Assembly: GCA_963576475.1 (NCBI GenBank)
Contig: OY754964.1
Span: forward strand, 47,814,861 to 47,878,860
Direction: 5' to 3'
DNA from: Molanna angustata
Lineage: Eukaryota > Arthropoda > Insecta > Trichoptera > Molannidae
DNA length: 64,000 nucleotides
A program made the translations under genes and the position numbers. This document shows, piece after piece, positions 54,830 through 64,000 of the stretch (the first letter of the stretch is position 1; each line of letters opens with the position of its first letter). The notes beneath the pieces are model-generated. The model ran no database searches. It worked only from the letters and a program-made list of their open reading frames with translations, and was not told the DNA's origin.

Positions 54830-55624
54830 ATGTCTACTAGAAGTCAAAAATCAACATCTGTTGACTTTAAAAGTGAAGATGATTTTTTAAACAAAATTAA
54901 GGCAAGTTTTGAAAGGAAAATAGAGGAATTAAAAACTGAAACATTCAAAATATTAGAAAAGGAAATTGCTGAAGTAGTCAAAGCACAAAATTTTGTCTCG
55001 CAACAATATGAAGAAATACTACTCAAACTGACAACCGTTACGAAACTGGAGAGAGAGGTGGAGACCATGAAAAAAGAAGTGAGTCGCAAAGATGTTGTTA
55101 TCAGAAATTTAAATATAAGAGTCTCGGAAATGGAACAAAAACTATACAGCAAGAACCTAGAAATTACTGAAGTGGCATACAACAAGGACGAAAAAACCGA
55201 TGATATCATCTTTAAAGTGGCCACAAAATTAAATATTCCTCTAGAGACTAGCGATATAAAAACTGTAAAAAGGATTCCAAGCAAGCGTCAATCTGGTGTT
55301 CCAATAATCTCAATTTGTTTTAATGACTCTAGAAAACGAGATCAATTCATCGAGAATAGAAGAAAGATCATTTCTTCATCGGAATTGGTGGGACAAGGAG
55401 ATAATCGAATTTATATCAATGAGGGGATGTCACCATTTCTGAAAGAACTGTTTTGGAAAACAAAATCAGCTGCAAAAATCTATAATATAAAATTTGTCCG
55501 GACAAAAAATGGAAAAATTCTTGCTAAACGTGACAGTGAATCAAAAATAATAATTATAAGAACTGAGGACGATATAGAAAATTTCTTTCCAAAGCAAAGA
55601 AAAAACCAGAATTCTACAGAATAA
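54830..55624 (+). CDS. LINE ORF1 protein: coiled coil plus FP-like domain
   Basis: The 264-residue protein probably binds the element's RNA. Residues about 15-110 are rich in heptad-spaced L, I and V with many E and K (KIEELKTETFKILEKEIAEV, LEREVETMKKEV), a coiled coil for self-association. From about residue 105, NLEITEV, then VATKLNIPLETSDIKTVKRI, FNDSRKRDQFIENRRKI, RIYINEGMSPFLKELF and FVRTKNGKILAKRDSESKII, follow the order of the FP-type C-terminal domain of baculovirus FP proteins and of related insect LINE ORF1 proteins. No zinc knuckle is seen. The ATG at 54830 was chosen; the 21 upstream in-frame codons contain no ATG. It is followed after 55 bases by ORF2. Confidence 0.85.
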   Translation: MSTRSQKSTSVDFKSEDDFLNKIKASFERKIEELKTETFKILEKEIAEVVKAQNFVSQQYEEILLKLTTVTKLEREVETMKKEVSRKDVVIRNLNIRVSEMEQKLYSKNLEITEVAYNKDEKTDDIIFKVATKLNIPLETSDIKTVKRIPSKRQSGVPIISICFNDSRKRDQFIENRRKIISSSELVGQGDNRIYINEGMSPFLKELFWKTKSAAKIYNIKFVRTKNGKILAKRDSESKIIIIRTEDDIENFFPKQRKNQNSTE

Positions 55625-55679
55625 ATTCGGTATTGTGCATCTTTTTCAGTCAAGCTCACCATCAGAAAAATAAATATAA

Positions 55680-58670
55680 ATGGCTATTGATATAGAATTT
55701 GATGAATACTATGATAAAACTTACGCAAACCTTGTTGATACGAATTTTGAATATAATTCCCTATTGCCTGGACTAAATATATTTAACATGAATATCAGAA
55801 GCTATAATAAAAATTTGGATGAATTTTTTATTCTCCTCAATAATGCAAAGTACATCTTTGATGTAATCATTTTAACAGAATGTTGGCTAAGGGAATATAG
55901 TATTTTTCATGAAATTGAAGGATACAAATTATATTATACTAAATTTAACCGTTCCCAAAATGATGGTGTTATAATGTATATTAAAGAAACTATAAATCAT
56001 GTTGTTAATGAAATACACCTAGAACAATCAAACTGTTTACAAGCATCTCTCAATAATAAAACTCACATCTTAGGGATATACAGATCTCCAGCGGAGCACA
56101 ATGTAGTGTCATTCTTGGATTCCATTTCGAAAATTATTGAATCCACGAAAGAAAAAACTGATTATATCATTGCTGGTGATATTAATATAAACACCATAAA
56201 TAGCATGCACCCACAAGCTAATGACTACCAATCATTGTTGGCTTCATATGGATTCATTTCTTGTATTGATCTTGCTACTAGAGTTACCGCTACTTCCGAA
56301 AGCTGTCTGGATCATATATTTTTAAAATCAAAAAAAGCATTCAAATCTTTTGTGCTACTTTCCTCCCTCACTGACCATTATCCAACATTCATAAACCTTC
56401 ATAATAAGGAAAAACTCTCGGAAACCAGAAATTTCAATTCTACGACTACTACATATAAAACAAAAAGACATCTTAATTTTAATAACCTTAAAGATGATCT
56501 AGAAAATGAAAAATGGACTGGTACTCTATCAACAAGTCATCCCAATCAAGCAATGAACAACTTTATCGGAACACTTAAGAAATACCTCGATAAACATACT
56601 GTCATCTCAAATATAGTGACAAATACACATAAACTAAAACGTCTGAAAGAATGGATAACCCCAAGTCTGGTGAAGTGCATACATAAAAGAGATAAAATGC
56701 ACATGAGAGTTATTAAAAACCCTAATGATCTTCATCTTTTGAATACATACAAGCATTACAGAAACAAATGCAATAACCTCATAAAAAATACAAAAAGAAT
56801 CTTCTACGAAAATAAAATAAAAGAAGCGAAAACAGACCCCAAAAAAATTTGGAAAGTTGTCAAAGATGCAACTTACCACAGCAGCCCTAAATATCAGACA
56901 ATAGATGATATTAAGATAAATGACATCACCTTGTCAGCTAAAATAAATCCTAAATCAGTTGCCGATAATTTTATCGACCACTATACCAATGTTGGCCCCA
57001 GATTAGCAGAAAATATAATCAAATATAAAAAACAGAACAGGCAGCATGCAAAAGTAACTGCTATGTATCCCCATACACAACACAGTTTTAACTTCTATAG
57101 ATTAACTACAAGTGAACTATCAAAACATATCTCATCACTTCGTAAAAACTGTGCAAATGGTCATGATATGATATCAAGCTCAACTGTGATGGAAATTAAG
57201 GACTTTATTCTGAAACCACTTCTGCACATATTTAACCTCAGCCTGAAAACTGGTATAGTACCGGATCACTTAAAAGAGGCAATCATTAAGCCCATCTACA
57301 AAAATGATGATAAAACGAAGATTACTAACTACAGACCGATCTCGCTGCTGAGCTGCTTTGCTAAGATACTGGAAAAGGCAGTGAAAAAGAGACTCATGGT
57401 TTACCTTGAAAATAATAAAATTCTTTCTGAAAATCAATACGGGTTTAGGTCAAATATGGGAACCGAAGATGCCATTGCAGAGGTGGTGGAAAATATTGCC
57501 ACAAATATGGACAAAAGACAGAAGGTTCTGGGCATTTTCATAGACTTGTCTAAGGCGTTTGATACCATATCACATTCCATGCTTTTAAACATGCTGCATT
57601 CGATAGGTATCACTGGTACTCGACTAGATTGGTTCAAGAACTATCTAGAACTCAGAAAGCAATCTGTAGAAATAAACGGCACTCGCAGCAACCCTATGTA
57701 CATAAAATATGGCGTACCTCAAGGAAGCACACTTGGACCAATATTGTTCTTGATATATATAAATAACATTTTAAAAACTACTATAGATAGCGAAATCACA
57801 ATTAGCTACGCAGATGATACAGCCATTATTATTAATGGTGTTACATGGACGGAAACATTTAAAAGGGCAGAAAAATGTATTTCAGCTATCAAGAGTCTAC
57901 TTGATGACCATCTACTAACTCTTAACTCCACAAAAACTAAATTCTTAGCATTTTCAATCAACAAACAAGAGAACCCCACCATCCCAAATTTCATTAAAGT
58001 ACACACTTGCTCTACAAATGCAGCCCTACAGTGTAACTGCGAGACTATTGAAAGGGCAACTGAAATCAAGTATCTCGGTATAATATTGGATGACGGTCTG
58101 AGATGGGTCCCACACATTGAATATGTTAGCGCCAAGGTGCGAAGATTAATATATATATTCAAAATTCTACGTAGCTTTATGAACATTTCACTATTAAAAA
58201 TGGTGTACTACGCTCTGTGCCAGAGTATTATCAGTTATGCAATTAGTGCCTGGGGTGGTGCTGCGCGTACATTACTGGATCCACTAATTAAATCACAAAA
58301 ATTTGTGGTAAGAGTTATCAACAAAAAGCCTTTTAGGTATTGTTCTGAAGAACTTTTTAAGCAATTCAAAGTATTGGATGTGAGGCAGCTTTATACCAGA
58401 TCAATATTAATTCTATTTCTAAAAAACAAACCTCCTCAAAAATACTCCATCTTGAATAACACAAGAGGTAAAATATCGGGTAACTACTTGGTGCCAAAAA
58501 TGAATACTAAATTTGGGCAAAGATTTTTTGTATTTACTGCACCTCGAATTTATAATAAATTGCCATCGGACCTTAAAGGGTTAACTCAATTCAAAGCCCG
58601 TGGTACCAAGTGGCTACTCGATGTGGGTAGAACCCAAAATGAAAGTAACGTTGCAACAATAATTTCTTAA
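55680..58670 (+). CDS. LINE ORF2: endonuclease / reverse transcriptase
   Basis: The 996-residue protein has an apurinic-like endonuclease: FNMNIRSYNKN near residue 36, the catalytic TECW near 63, YRSPAEHN near 136, AGDININT near 165 and the TDHYPTF box near 237. The reverse transcriptase has NYRPISLLSCFAKILEKAV near 550, IFIDLSKAFDTISH near 619, YGVPQGSTLGPILF near 677 and catalytic YADD near 707. LLTLNSTKTKFLAF and EIKYLGIILDDGLRW follow. The C-terminus carries VFTAPRIYNKLPSDLKG. No RNase H is present. This combination fits the CR1/jockey superfamily; the exact clade is not decided. No stop or frameshift interrupts it. Confidence 0.9.
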   Translation: MAIDIEFDEYYDKTYANLVDTNFEYNSLLPGLNIFNMNIRSYNKNLDEFFILLNNAKYIFDVIILTECWLREYSIFHEIEGYKLYYTKFNRSQNDGVIMYIKETINHVVNEIHLEQSNCLQASLNNKTHILGIYRSPAEHNVVSFLDSISKIIESTKEKTDYIIAGDININTINSMHPQANDYQSLLASYGFISCIDLATRVTATSESCLDHIFLKSKKAFKSFVLLSSLTDHYPTFINLHNKEKLSETRNFNSTTTTYKTKRHLNFNNLKDDLENEKWTGTLSTSHPNQAMNNFIGTLKKYLDKHTVISNIVTNTHKLKRLKEWITPSLVKCIHKRDKMHMRVIKNPNDLHLLNTYKHYRNKCNNLIKNTKRIFYENKIKEAKTDPKKIWKVVKDATYHSSPKYQTIDDIKINDITLSAKINPKSVADNFIDHYTNVGPRLAENIIKYKKQNRQHAKVTAMYPHTQHSFNFYRLTTSELSKHISSLRKNCANGHDMISSSTVMEIKDFILKPLLHIFNLSLKTGIVPDHLKEAIIKPIYKNDDKTKITNYRPISLLSCFAKILEKAVKKRLMVYLENNKILSENQYGFRSNMGTEDAIAEVVENIATNMDKRQKVLGIFIDLSKAFDTISHSMLLNMLHSIGITGTRLDWFKNYLELRKQSVEINGTRSNPMYIKYGVPQGSTLGPILFLIYINNILKTTIDSEITISYADDTAIIINGVTWTETFKRAEKCISAIKSLLDDHLLTLNSTKTKFLAFSINKQENPTIPNFIKVHTCSTNAALQCNCETIERATEIKYLGIILDDGLRWVPHIEYVSAKVRRLIYIFKILRSFMNISLLKMVYYALCQSIISYAISAWGGAARTLLDPLIKSQKFVVRVINKKPFRYCSEELFKQFKVLDVRQLYTRSILILFLKNKPPQKYSILNNTRGKISGNYLVPKMNTKFGQRFFVFTAPRIYNKLPSDLKGLTQFKARGTKWLLDVGRTQNESNVATIIS

Positions 58671-58950
58671 CTAATTATTTTTTGTTGTCTGTTTATATTG
58701 TGTTTATTTTTATTTATTTCACTTTTAAAACTGTATTTTTTAATTTAAAATTATGTAAGTATTCCTAATGTTTATTTTTATAGCTTTCTTATTCTTTTGT
58801 TTTTTAATGTAATGTAATAATTTCACAAATGTACAGGTGGCTGCTTCAGAACAGATTTATTCTAGTGAGGCGGCTATCTTATATTAAAATAATGTATATG
58901 TTTATATGATCATAAATAAAATAAATAAAAAATAAATAAAAAATAATTTA

Positions 58951-59249
58951 TTACATTATAATTGTATAAACGTATTTTATGACAATAATAAGACTTACGT
59001 AAATGTGGTAAAATATATTTTTTATTTATTTTAAATAATAAATCCTGCATTATGTAGGTTCTTTCACAATTTTCTATTATTATTGTTTTCCTTTGTCCCG
59101 TGAGAGATAGGAAATCGAAAATGCAAGAGGCAAAATAACATCTTTCATAGTTCAGCAATGACATTCACCACCCATTCTGAATGTTGCCAAGTTGGACGAG
59201 AGTGGTGTCAATTCTTGTTTTTTTGGGCTGAAAATACTGGCTAGTCGCG
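58951..59249. other. AT-rich intergenic DNA
   Basis: No feature is recognised in this stretch. Confidence 0.35.
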
Positions 59250-59317
59250 GAAGATATTGCCATTTGGCATTAAACTCTCCACTTACCTACACAGTGTGCA
59301 AGAATGTGAAAGAATGT
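59250..59317 (+). repeat. SINE family 3 tail, upstream of a full copy
   Basis: GGAAGATATTGCCATTTGGC then ATTAAACTCTCCACTTACCT and a GTGTGCAAGAATGTG end form a diverged tail. It ends directly before the head of the copy at 59318, so two SINEs lie in tandem. Confidence 0.6.
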
Positions 59318-59512
59318 TACCGACGGCCGTGGTACAGTTGGTAAGCCGTTCGGTTTCTGTGCGGGCGTCCTGGGTTCGATTCGCAGCAGAGGAGAAATTT
59401 ATTTAAATTGATTTCTCGCGGAAACACTAGTTAGTTGGAAGAAATTGCCATACGGCAATAAACTCGCCACTTGCGCAAGGTGCAAGGAAGTGTTCATAAT
59501 TATTAATATTAT
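59318..59512 (+). mobile_element. tRNA-derived SINE, family 3, full length
   Basis: The head GACGGCCGTGGTACAGTTGG has an A box, GGGTTCGATTCG a B box, and the body has GATTTCTCGCGGAAACACTA. The tail is GGAAGAAATTGCCATACGGC, AATAAACTCGCCACTTGCGC, AAGGTGCAAGGAAGTGTTCA, ending in an ATT-rich stretch. It is the best plus-strand reference copy in the window. Confidence 0.85.
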
Positions 59513-60964
59513 TAATAATGTATTAAGAGGCTATAGTAAGCTAAATAGAAAATTTAGAAAATCTTTTTCCCAGTAGGTACCGTCAAAAGATATATATTTG
59601 AAATAAAGAACAGTTTATTTTAACATCTTTATTCTATTGCGTCAGTTTTTATGAAATTTGAATTAGTTAATATTTTTATTGTAAAATTAGTTTTAGTAAA
59701 CCCTTTTTTATTTTTTTATTGTAAGTAACTAAAAAACTACAAGGCTTATGAAGTAGATTTTTACTTCAATCAAAAGAGAATATGAAAATCTATATACCGG
59801 CTAAGTTTTTTTTAACTATTTAAGAATTTTAATTACTCTTCTTTCTATTTAAAAAAAAACTCTAAATTATACCTTTTCTTCACGAAAATATATTGTATAT
59901 CGCAGATTTGGTGATATACAATATTTTTTCGTGGTTCATACATTAGAAGGTAATTTACTGTGCATATTTGTGTACATTAATATATCCAAGGTATACAAGG
60001 GCCTTAAATAAATCAAATAGATTCGTAATTAATAGTGCATTTTAATTTTTTTTAATTTTGAAATCATAACTCTTCACCAATCCATAGAACAACGAGGGAA
60101 TTCCTTTGGACCCATTGGACATGTGGGTCTTCAGGGCATTCAAGACTTTTTGTCAAAAATACGTTTCACTCTTATCTTCACTTTCAGTAAACGATGAGCC
60201 AACTGTTTCATTGTGATAAGCTCTCTTTGGCACTTTATGTGCAGTGTCTGCAAGGTTTTAGAGTTCTCTGGACTCTTCTTATGTTATTTCGGAGTATTGC
60301 AAGGCCGTTATTGGTCTCCATAAGCAGAACGGGTAGTGATGGGAAAGGACAATCCATAGAACAGGAGAGTAAAAATAAAGACCAGAAAAACAAATAATTA
60401 TCATAGTTAAGTTTCTAATCGGAGAGAGGAATTCTTCGTTTTAAAAAAACAGGTATTAAATTGCTTTGTGTTGAATCGGATGTATTTGAATGGAGTTAAC
60501 CAAATAATGTAAATTGAATATAGGCACAGCACAAGGTATATTCACGTTAGATAAATTTAAATTATTGTCTTCCGTAAATAAAATTCACCCCAGGTGTATG
60601 TATGTATATTGGATAAGACTATTCTCATGTCCCTCCAGGAAATGTGAACTATCTTACCCTAATTTTAGTCCTGGGGTAGTACCTTATAGGTCCTTCACCC
60701 CATTTAGAAACTTATACTAAATTATTACTTACAACGTCAGGACCATCTGAAGGGACAATTCTATGTTTATTTTAATGTTAACCTTTTCTTGGTTAAACAT
60801 AGCATTTATAAATAAAAATTCGCAAACATAAATCCCGCTGATGTGGGATTGGTCACACCAAGAAAAAAAAATTAAATTAGAATTCAATTTAAAAAGAATT
60901 TGGAATTTGGGTTTTGATTTTTTTTCTCTGTGCACCAATGAAATGCTTATAATAGTTTACCATC
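59513..60964. other. AT-rich intergenic DNA
   Basis: No gene is recognised. A short inverted repeat built on CGAAAATATATTGTATATCG lies at 59883-59902, with a second arm near 59915-59932. Confidence 0.4.
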
Positions 60965-61112
60965 ATCATCACTGACGAAATTTATTTTAATTAATTTCTC
61001 ACGCAAATATTGCTTCTCTGGGCTGGAAACACTGGTTAGTTAGAAGAAATTGCCATACGGCAATAAACTCGCCGCTTGCGTAGGGTGCAAGGAAGTGTTC
61101 ATTATTATTATT
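60965..61112 (+). repeat. SINE family 3, 3' two thirds
   Basis: Body (TTTCTCACGCAAATATTGCT, GGCTGGAAACACTGGTTAGT) and tail (AGAAGAAATTGCCATACGGC, GGGTGCAAGGAAGTGTTCAT) are present and a (TTA)n end follows. The tRNA-like head is missing; an ATC-rich stretch stands in its place. Confidence 0.75.
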
Positions 61113-61325
61113 ATTATTTACATCTAACACAACTAGTATAACTAGCATTTTAAAACAATTACAAAATATTTATTTTACTCAAGTTATTTTTTAAATTCGG
61201 TTCCTAACACATATTTCCGTAAAAAAATCACGTCATCCTTTTTTATGTTAGTCGATTAATAATTTAAATTGAATTCATATTATGGCGTGTAAAGTGCATC
61301 AAATATAGATATTTATTATTATATA

Positions 61326-61920
61326 CTAGATGTAGTACCTACTCCGTGCAAATAGTGAGTCATGGAATATCGCGCGTTTGACGTTTTGGTTGGCAACATA
61401 TTTCAGTTTTCCTTACATTTCAACACATCCTAGATTGTTCTCTGTTCTCTAAATCTTAATACTCTTAGTGTTTTTTTCGACAAATCAATCCGAAAAAAAT
61501 CACATAAGTCGTTATTCTCTGTAGAAAAACGATGTGGTCTGCCCATCAAAACGTCAAAAATCCCCCAGAAAAATACCTCACTTCGATTCATACAAAATTT
61601 GCTAACTACATACATAGGTTTTCATATAATACACTAGATGTCGTAGTTAGCAAATTTTGTATGAATCGAATGTGAATCATTTTTCAGGGGGGATTTTTGA
61701 CGTTTTCGTTCAAGACCACATCGTTTTTATATAGAAAATATCGACTAGTGTGAAATGTTTTCAGATTTATTTGTCTAAAAAACATTTTAATTATTAATAA
61801 TTTAGAGAACATTTATCTAGGATGTGTTGAAATGTAAGGAAAACTGAAATATGTTGCCAACCAAAACGTCAAACTCGCGATATTCCATGACTCACTTTTT
61901 GCACAGAGTACTACATCTAG
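61326..61920. mobile_element. Large foldback element
   Basis: Left arm 61326-61609 and right arm 61643-61920 are long imperfect reverse complements around a 33-base loop. The ends are CTAGATGTAGTACC and GTACTACATCTAG; inside, CTCACTTTTTGCAC pairs with GTGCAAATAGTGAG and GCTAACTAC with GTAGTTAGC. The total is 595 bp with no protein. The termini are set in TATA-like flanks, but a duplication is not certain. Confidence 0.8.
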
Positions 61921-61934
61921 GTATATTATAGTAA

Positions 61935-62065
61935 AAATCTATGATTATAATAAAAATCTATGGCATCAATTTAGATATTTAAAGTTTTCTATAGACAACG
62001 GTTAGTTTATTATCTATGATTTCATCTGTCAAAATTATAATTTATATACTGTTTTTGGCATACCT
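61935..62065. repeat. Relic resembling LINE-Y 3' region
   Basis: GTTTTCTATAGACAACGG and TCTATGATTTCATCTGTC resemble phrases in 34835-35930 (GTTTTCCATAGACAAC, ATGATATCATCTGTCC). The match is short. Confidence 0.35.
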
Positions 62066-62625
62066 CTGAAATTGAAACTCGATCTTTGTACAATTATTCG
62101 TCTTCAATTTCGCACAACCCTGTATGAATATATTAAATTTGAACGTAGTATGTTGTCTTCAAAATGTCATTTTATTTCCACTGATGTCTTTTATGATAAC
62201 AATGTACGCGTTAACCTTTTTCTTCGTTCGTTCTCATAGGTCTTTTTTAATTTATTTATGGCAGTCAAAAATGGTTTTAATATAATATTTTCATAACTAG
62301 TTTTAATGTGATAATTTGATTTTTTGTCCATTGAATAATGCTAGAATTGAATAACTGGCAATAAAGCTAGATTAAAATTTGTAACGATCATTTGTTGCGA
62401 TCGACTCCATTCTCAAATTTATTTTCTTCGAGTATTTGCAAATGAACATGGTTTCAATAGATTTTTCGTGTATTTTTATGCAAACAACTGTTTTTTGAAA
62501 TACTTACAAAATATTTTTGAATTGTTTACATCGAATAAATTACTGTCAAAAAAAATAATGTTATTGTTAATGTTACAACAATAGCTCAATTTTTTTTTTG
62601 ATTTTCTGTGTCGTTATTTTTTCAG
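62066..62625. other. AT-rich intergenic or intronic DNA
   Basis: No feature is recognised in this stretch. Confidence 0.35.
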
Positions 62626-62695
62626 GGTTGTTATTGATTGAAAAGGTCTAAATTTAAATATATTCACAGTGAAATTAAGAATTAAAAAAAAAATG
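62626..62695 (+). CDS. Candidate 5' exon ending at a start codon
   Basis: A pyrimidine-rich acceptor (TTATTTTTTCAG, ending 62625) is followed by 70 bases with stops in all frames, an A-rich lead and ATG at 62693-62695. This is directly followed by a donor-like GTGAGTATTT (from 62696). Insect genes often have a 5' exon whose coding part is only the ATG. There is no protein to test, so the call rests on splice-site appearance alone. Only the last three bases would be coding. Confidence 0.25.
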
Positions 62696-62992
62696 GTGAG
62701 TATTTTTGGTTCATCTCAATCTTATTCAACCTATTTTTAATAGTCTTGTGGCGGCACCGCGTTATTAAGATTTTTTCATAATAATTCCTTTAAAACGTAA
62801 TCATTTTTGGTCACGTTATTTGGTCAAAAAAACTAATTTTTATAAAAAATATGCTACGATGAAATAAGTAAGTAGGTACGTATATCTAATTTAGCTAAAT
62901 GCGCTAGAAAGTACAAAATAATAAATATTTTACCAGAAATAATTATATTTGACATTTGGCAATTTCTTCTAACCTACCAGGTATAAAATAAG
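62696..62992. other. AT-rich DNA with a SINE-3 scrap
   Basis: Positions 62952-62980 carry TTTGGCAATTTCTTCTAACC, the reverse of the SINE family 3 tail. Nothing else is recognised. Confidence 0.35.
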
Positions 62993-63885
62993 ACTATTTG
63001 CATGTAACACATGAAATCCAACTGGCGATGGCGATAGTATGTATAGTTGAAGAATACATACCAAACTATAAACCCTTAAATCCAAATTATTCAATATTTT
63101 AAGATATTTGGTTTTCTATACAAAACATGTAGGTACCTTTGTCAAGAAAGGATAGTGTTGAAGTCAGTCCTTTTTTCCTAATATGTAAACAGCTTGATGG
63201 TATGTATGTATGTAGATTAAGTATCAAACTACTGAGTCCCCGTAGATATTGTGTATACTGCCATACAAATTGTATGAAACAATGCCGTCACTAAATTCAA
63301 TTTTTACATAAAAATGTTAACAAAAAGATTGATAGTAAGGTCCTACTATAGTGAATGTACTTTTTATGGAAAATTCATTTATCTACTTAGGGTGTTTAGG
63401 CGTTTTTCGATATTAAAAAAATGGAAATAGAGGCAGTTAAATACATACAATTGTCATAAAAAATGTTTTTCTTAGTAAAAACAGTTTGAGAATCCTTGCA
63501 ACTATTTAAAAAAAATAAATTTGATGTATTATGTTTGTCTATATTCATGCAAATTTACAGCTTTCTACCTTTTATGGTTTTTGAGATATGTGGAAAATAA
63601 AATAAAAATTCAAACATTGAAAACCCCCAGCTGGAACATAAAATCATAATTTTAAGTATATAAGTTTAGTAGGTCTAAAAATTTCTATATTTTCTGAAAT
63701 TTTAGGCTCTGTGCAATGTTATACTCCGAATTTCGAGTTAATCCATATTTTTATAGTTTATATGCTGCGAAGCCTCAGAGTTGGTGTTTAATTACTTCAA
63801 AGTTGACGAAAAATATAACCTGGCTATACAAATTTCGCGGTTCTTGGCTGGAAACTATGTCGATGTTTAGAGAAATAAATTCTTT
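62993..63885 (-). mobile_element. Helitron-like element (HINE type), diverged, near full length
   Basis: On the minus strand it ends with ATCGCCAGTTGGATTTCATG, a hairpin CATGT-GTT-ACATG and GCAAATAG, close to the terminal part of the copies at 4.3-7.4 kb. Internal regions (GAGGCTTCGCAGCATATA, CAACTTTGAAGT) are recognisable to about 63880. The central GT microsatellite is missing. It is an older copy. Confidence 0.7.
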
Positions 63886-64000
63886 TTAACATATTTACAT
63901 TTATATTACAATGTGAGTGTACTGCAGCAAACTGTAAAAATAATAGTATTAATAAAATGGTAATAATTATTAGAAGAACATAGGTAAAAGAAATAAAAAA
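63886..64000. other. AT-rich DNA at the window end
   Basis: No feature is recognised in this stretch. Confidence 0.3.

Larger units (their letters stand above)
54610..58950 (+). mobile_element. CR1/jockey-superfamily LINE with two intact ORFs
   Basis: The order is a 5' UTR with a long T tract (54673-54723), ORF1 (54830-55624), 55 bases, ORF2 (55680-58670), a 3' UTR, and a tail of AATAAA-like repeats (about 58914-58948). The 5' boundary is estimated at GCTAGTGGGTAGCATTGAGG near 54612. Both frames are uninterrupted, so this may be a recent insertion. Related dead pieces lie at 18.6 and 39.1 kb. Confidence 0.85.

Noticed and set aside
60194..60397. 67-residue plus-strand protein
   Set aside because: No homology, no splice context, and length expected by chance.

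Overview
The window looks like AT-rich insect chromosomal DNA, most likely from a moth or butterfly (Lepidoptera). The reasons are the very low GC content, the frequent GTAGGTACCTAC-type microsatellite scraps, several tRNA-headed SINE families, RTE-, L2-, CR1- and R2-type LINE remnants, and the absence of any bacterial or viral gene organisation. The species cannot be named from sequence alone. No rRNA gene, CRISPR array, operon or convincing free-standing tRNA gene was seen.

The window is almost entirely transposable-element and repeat DNA. Two LINEs have intact reading frames. An L2-clade element (about 29645-32722) carries one 984-residue endonuclease plus reverse-transcriptase protein. 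A CR1/jockey-superfamily element (about 54610-58950) carries a 264-residue coiled-coil ORF1, whose C-terminal part resembles the baculovirus FP-protein fold, and a 996-residue endonuclease plus reverse transcriptase. Broken LINE pieces are spread throughout: RTE-like ends at 1.9, 2.6, 3.5, 12.7, 47.6 and 52.1 kb; an R2-like restriction-endonuclease end at 20.8-21.2 kb; an RNase-H-bearing end at 38.1-38.9 kb; and 3' ends of one LINE family at 3.7, 8.1, 12.9, 35 and 41 kb.

Region by region: 0-4 kb holds SINE, MITE and RTE relics. 4.2-7.4 kb is a cluster of three Helitron-like (HINE/DINE-1-type) elements, one inserted inside another. 8.5-14.7 kb holds terminal-inverted-repeat elements, a 39-bp minisatellite and SINEs. 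14.7-16.9 kb is a tandem satellite whose repeat unit has captured a truncated L2 element and amplified it. 18-25 kb is a graveyard of LINE and SINE pieces. 27.5 kb has a probable coding exon of a host gene, and 62.6 kb a weaker candidate 5' exon ending at its ATG. 33-47 kb mixes foldback elements, LINE 3' ends, a GC-rich minisatellite present at two sites, and nested insertions. 49.6, 53.2 and 61.3 kb are large foldback elements. 50.9-51.5 kb is a (TTTA)n tract of about 129 units. 62.99-63.89 kb is another Helitron-like copy.

The genes do not form one pathway. What works together is parasite and machinery: the L2 protein would mobilise the many short copies that share its 3' stem-loop, and the LINE families present are candidate drivers for the SINE families. 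The most unusual observations are the satellite that carries an L2 tail, the nested Helitron-like cluster, and the GC-rich minisatellite joined to different reverse-transcriptase fragments at two loci.
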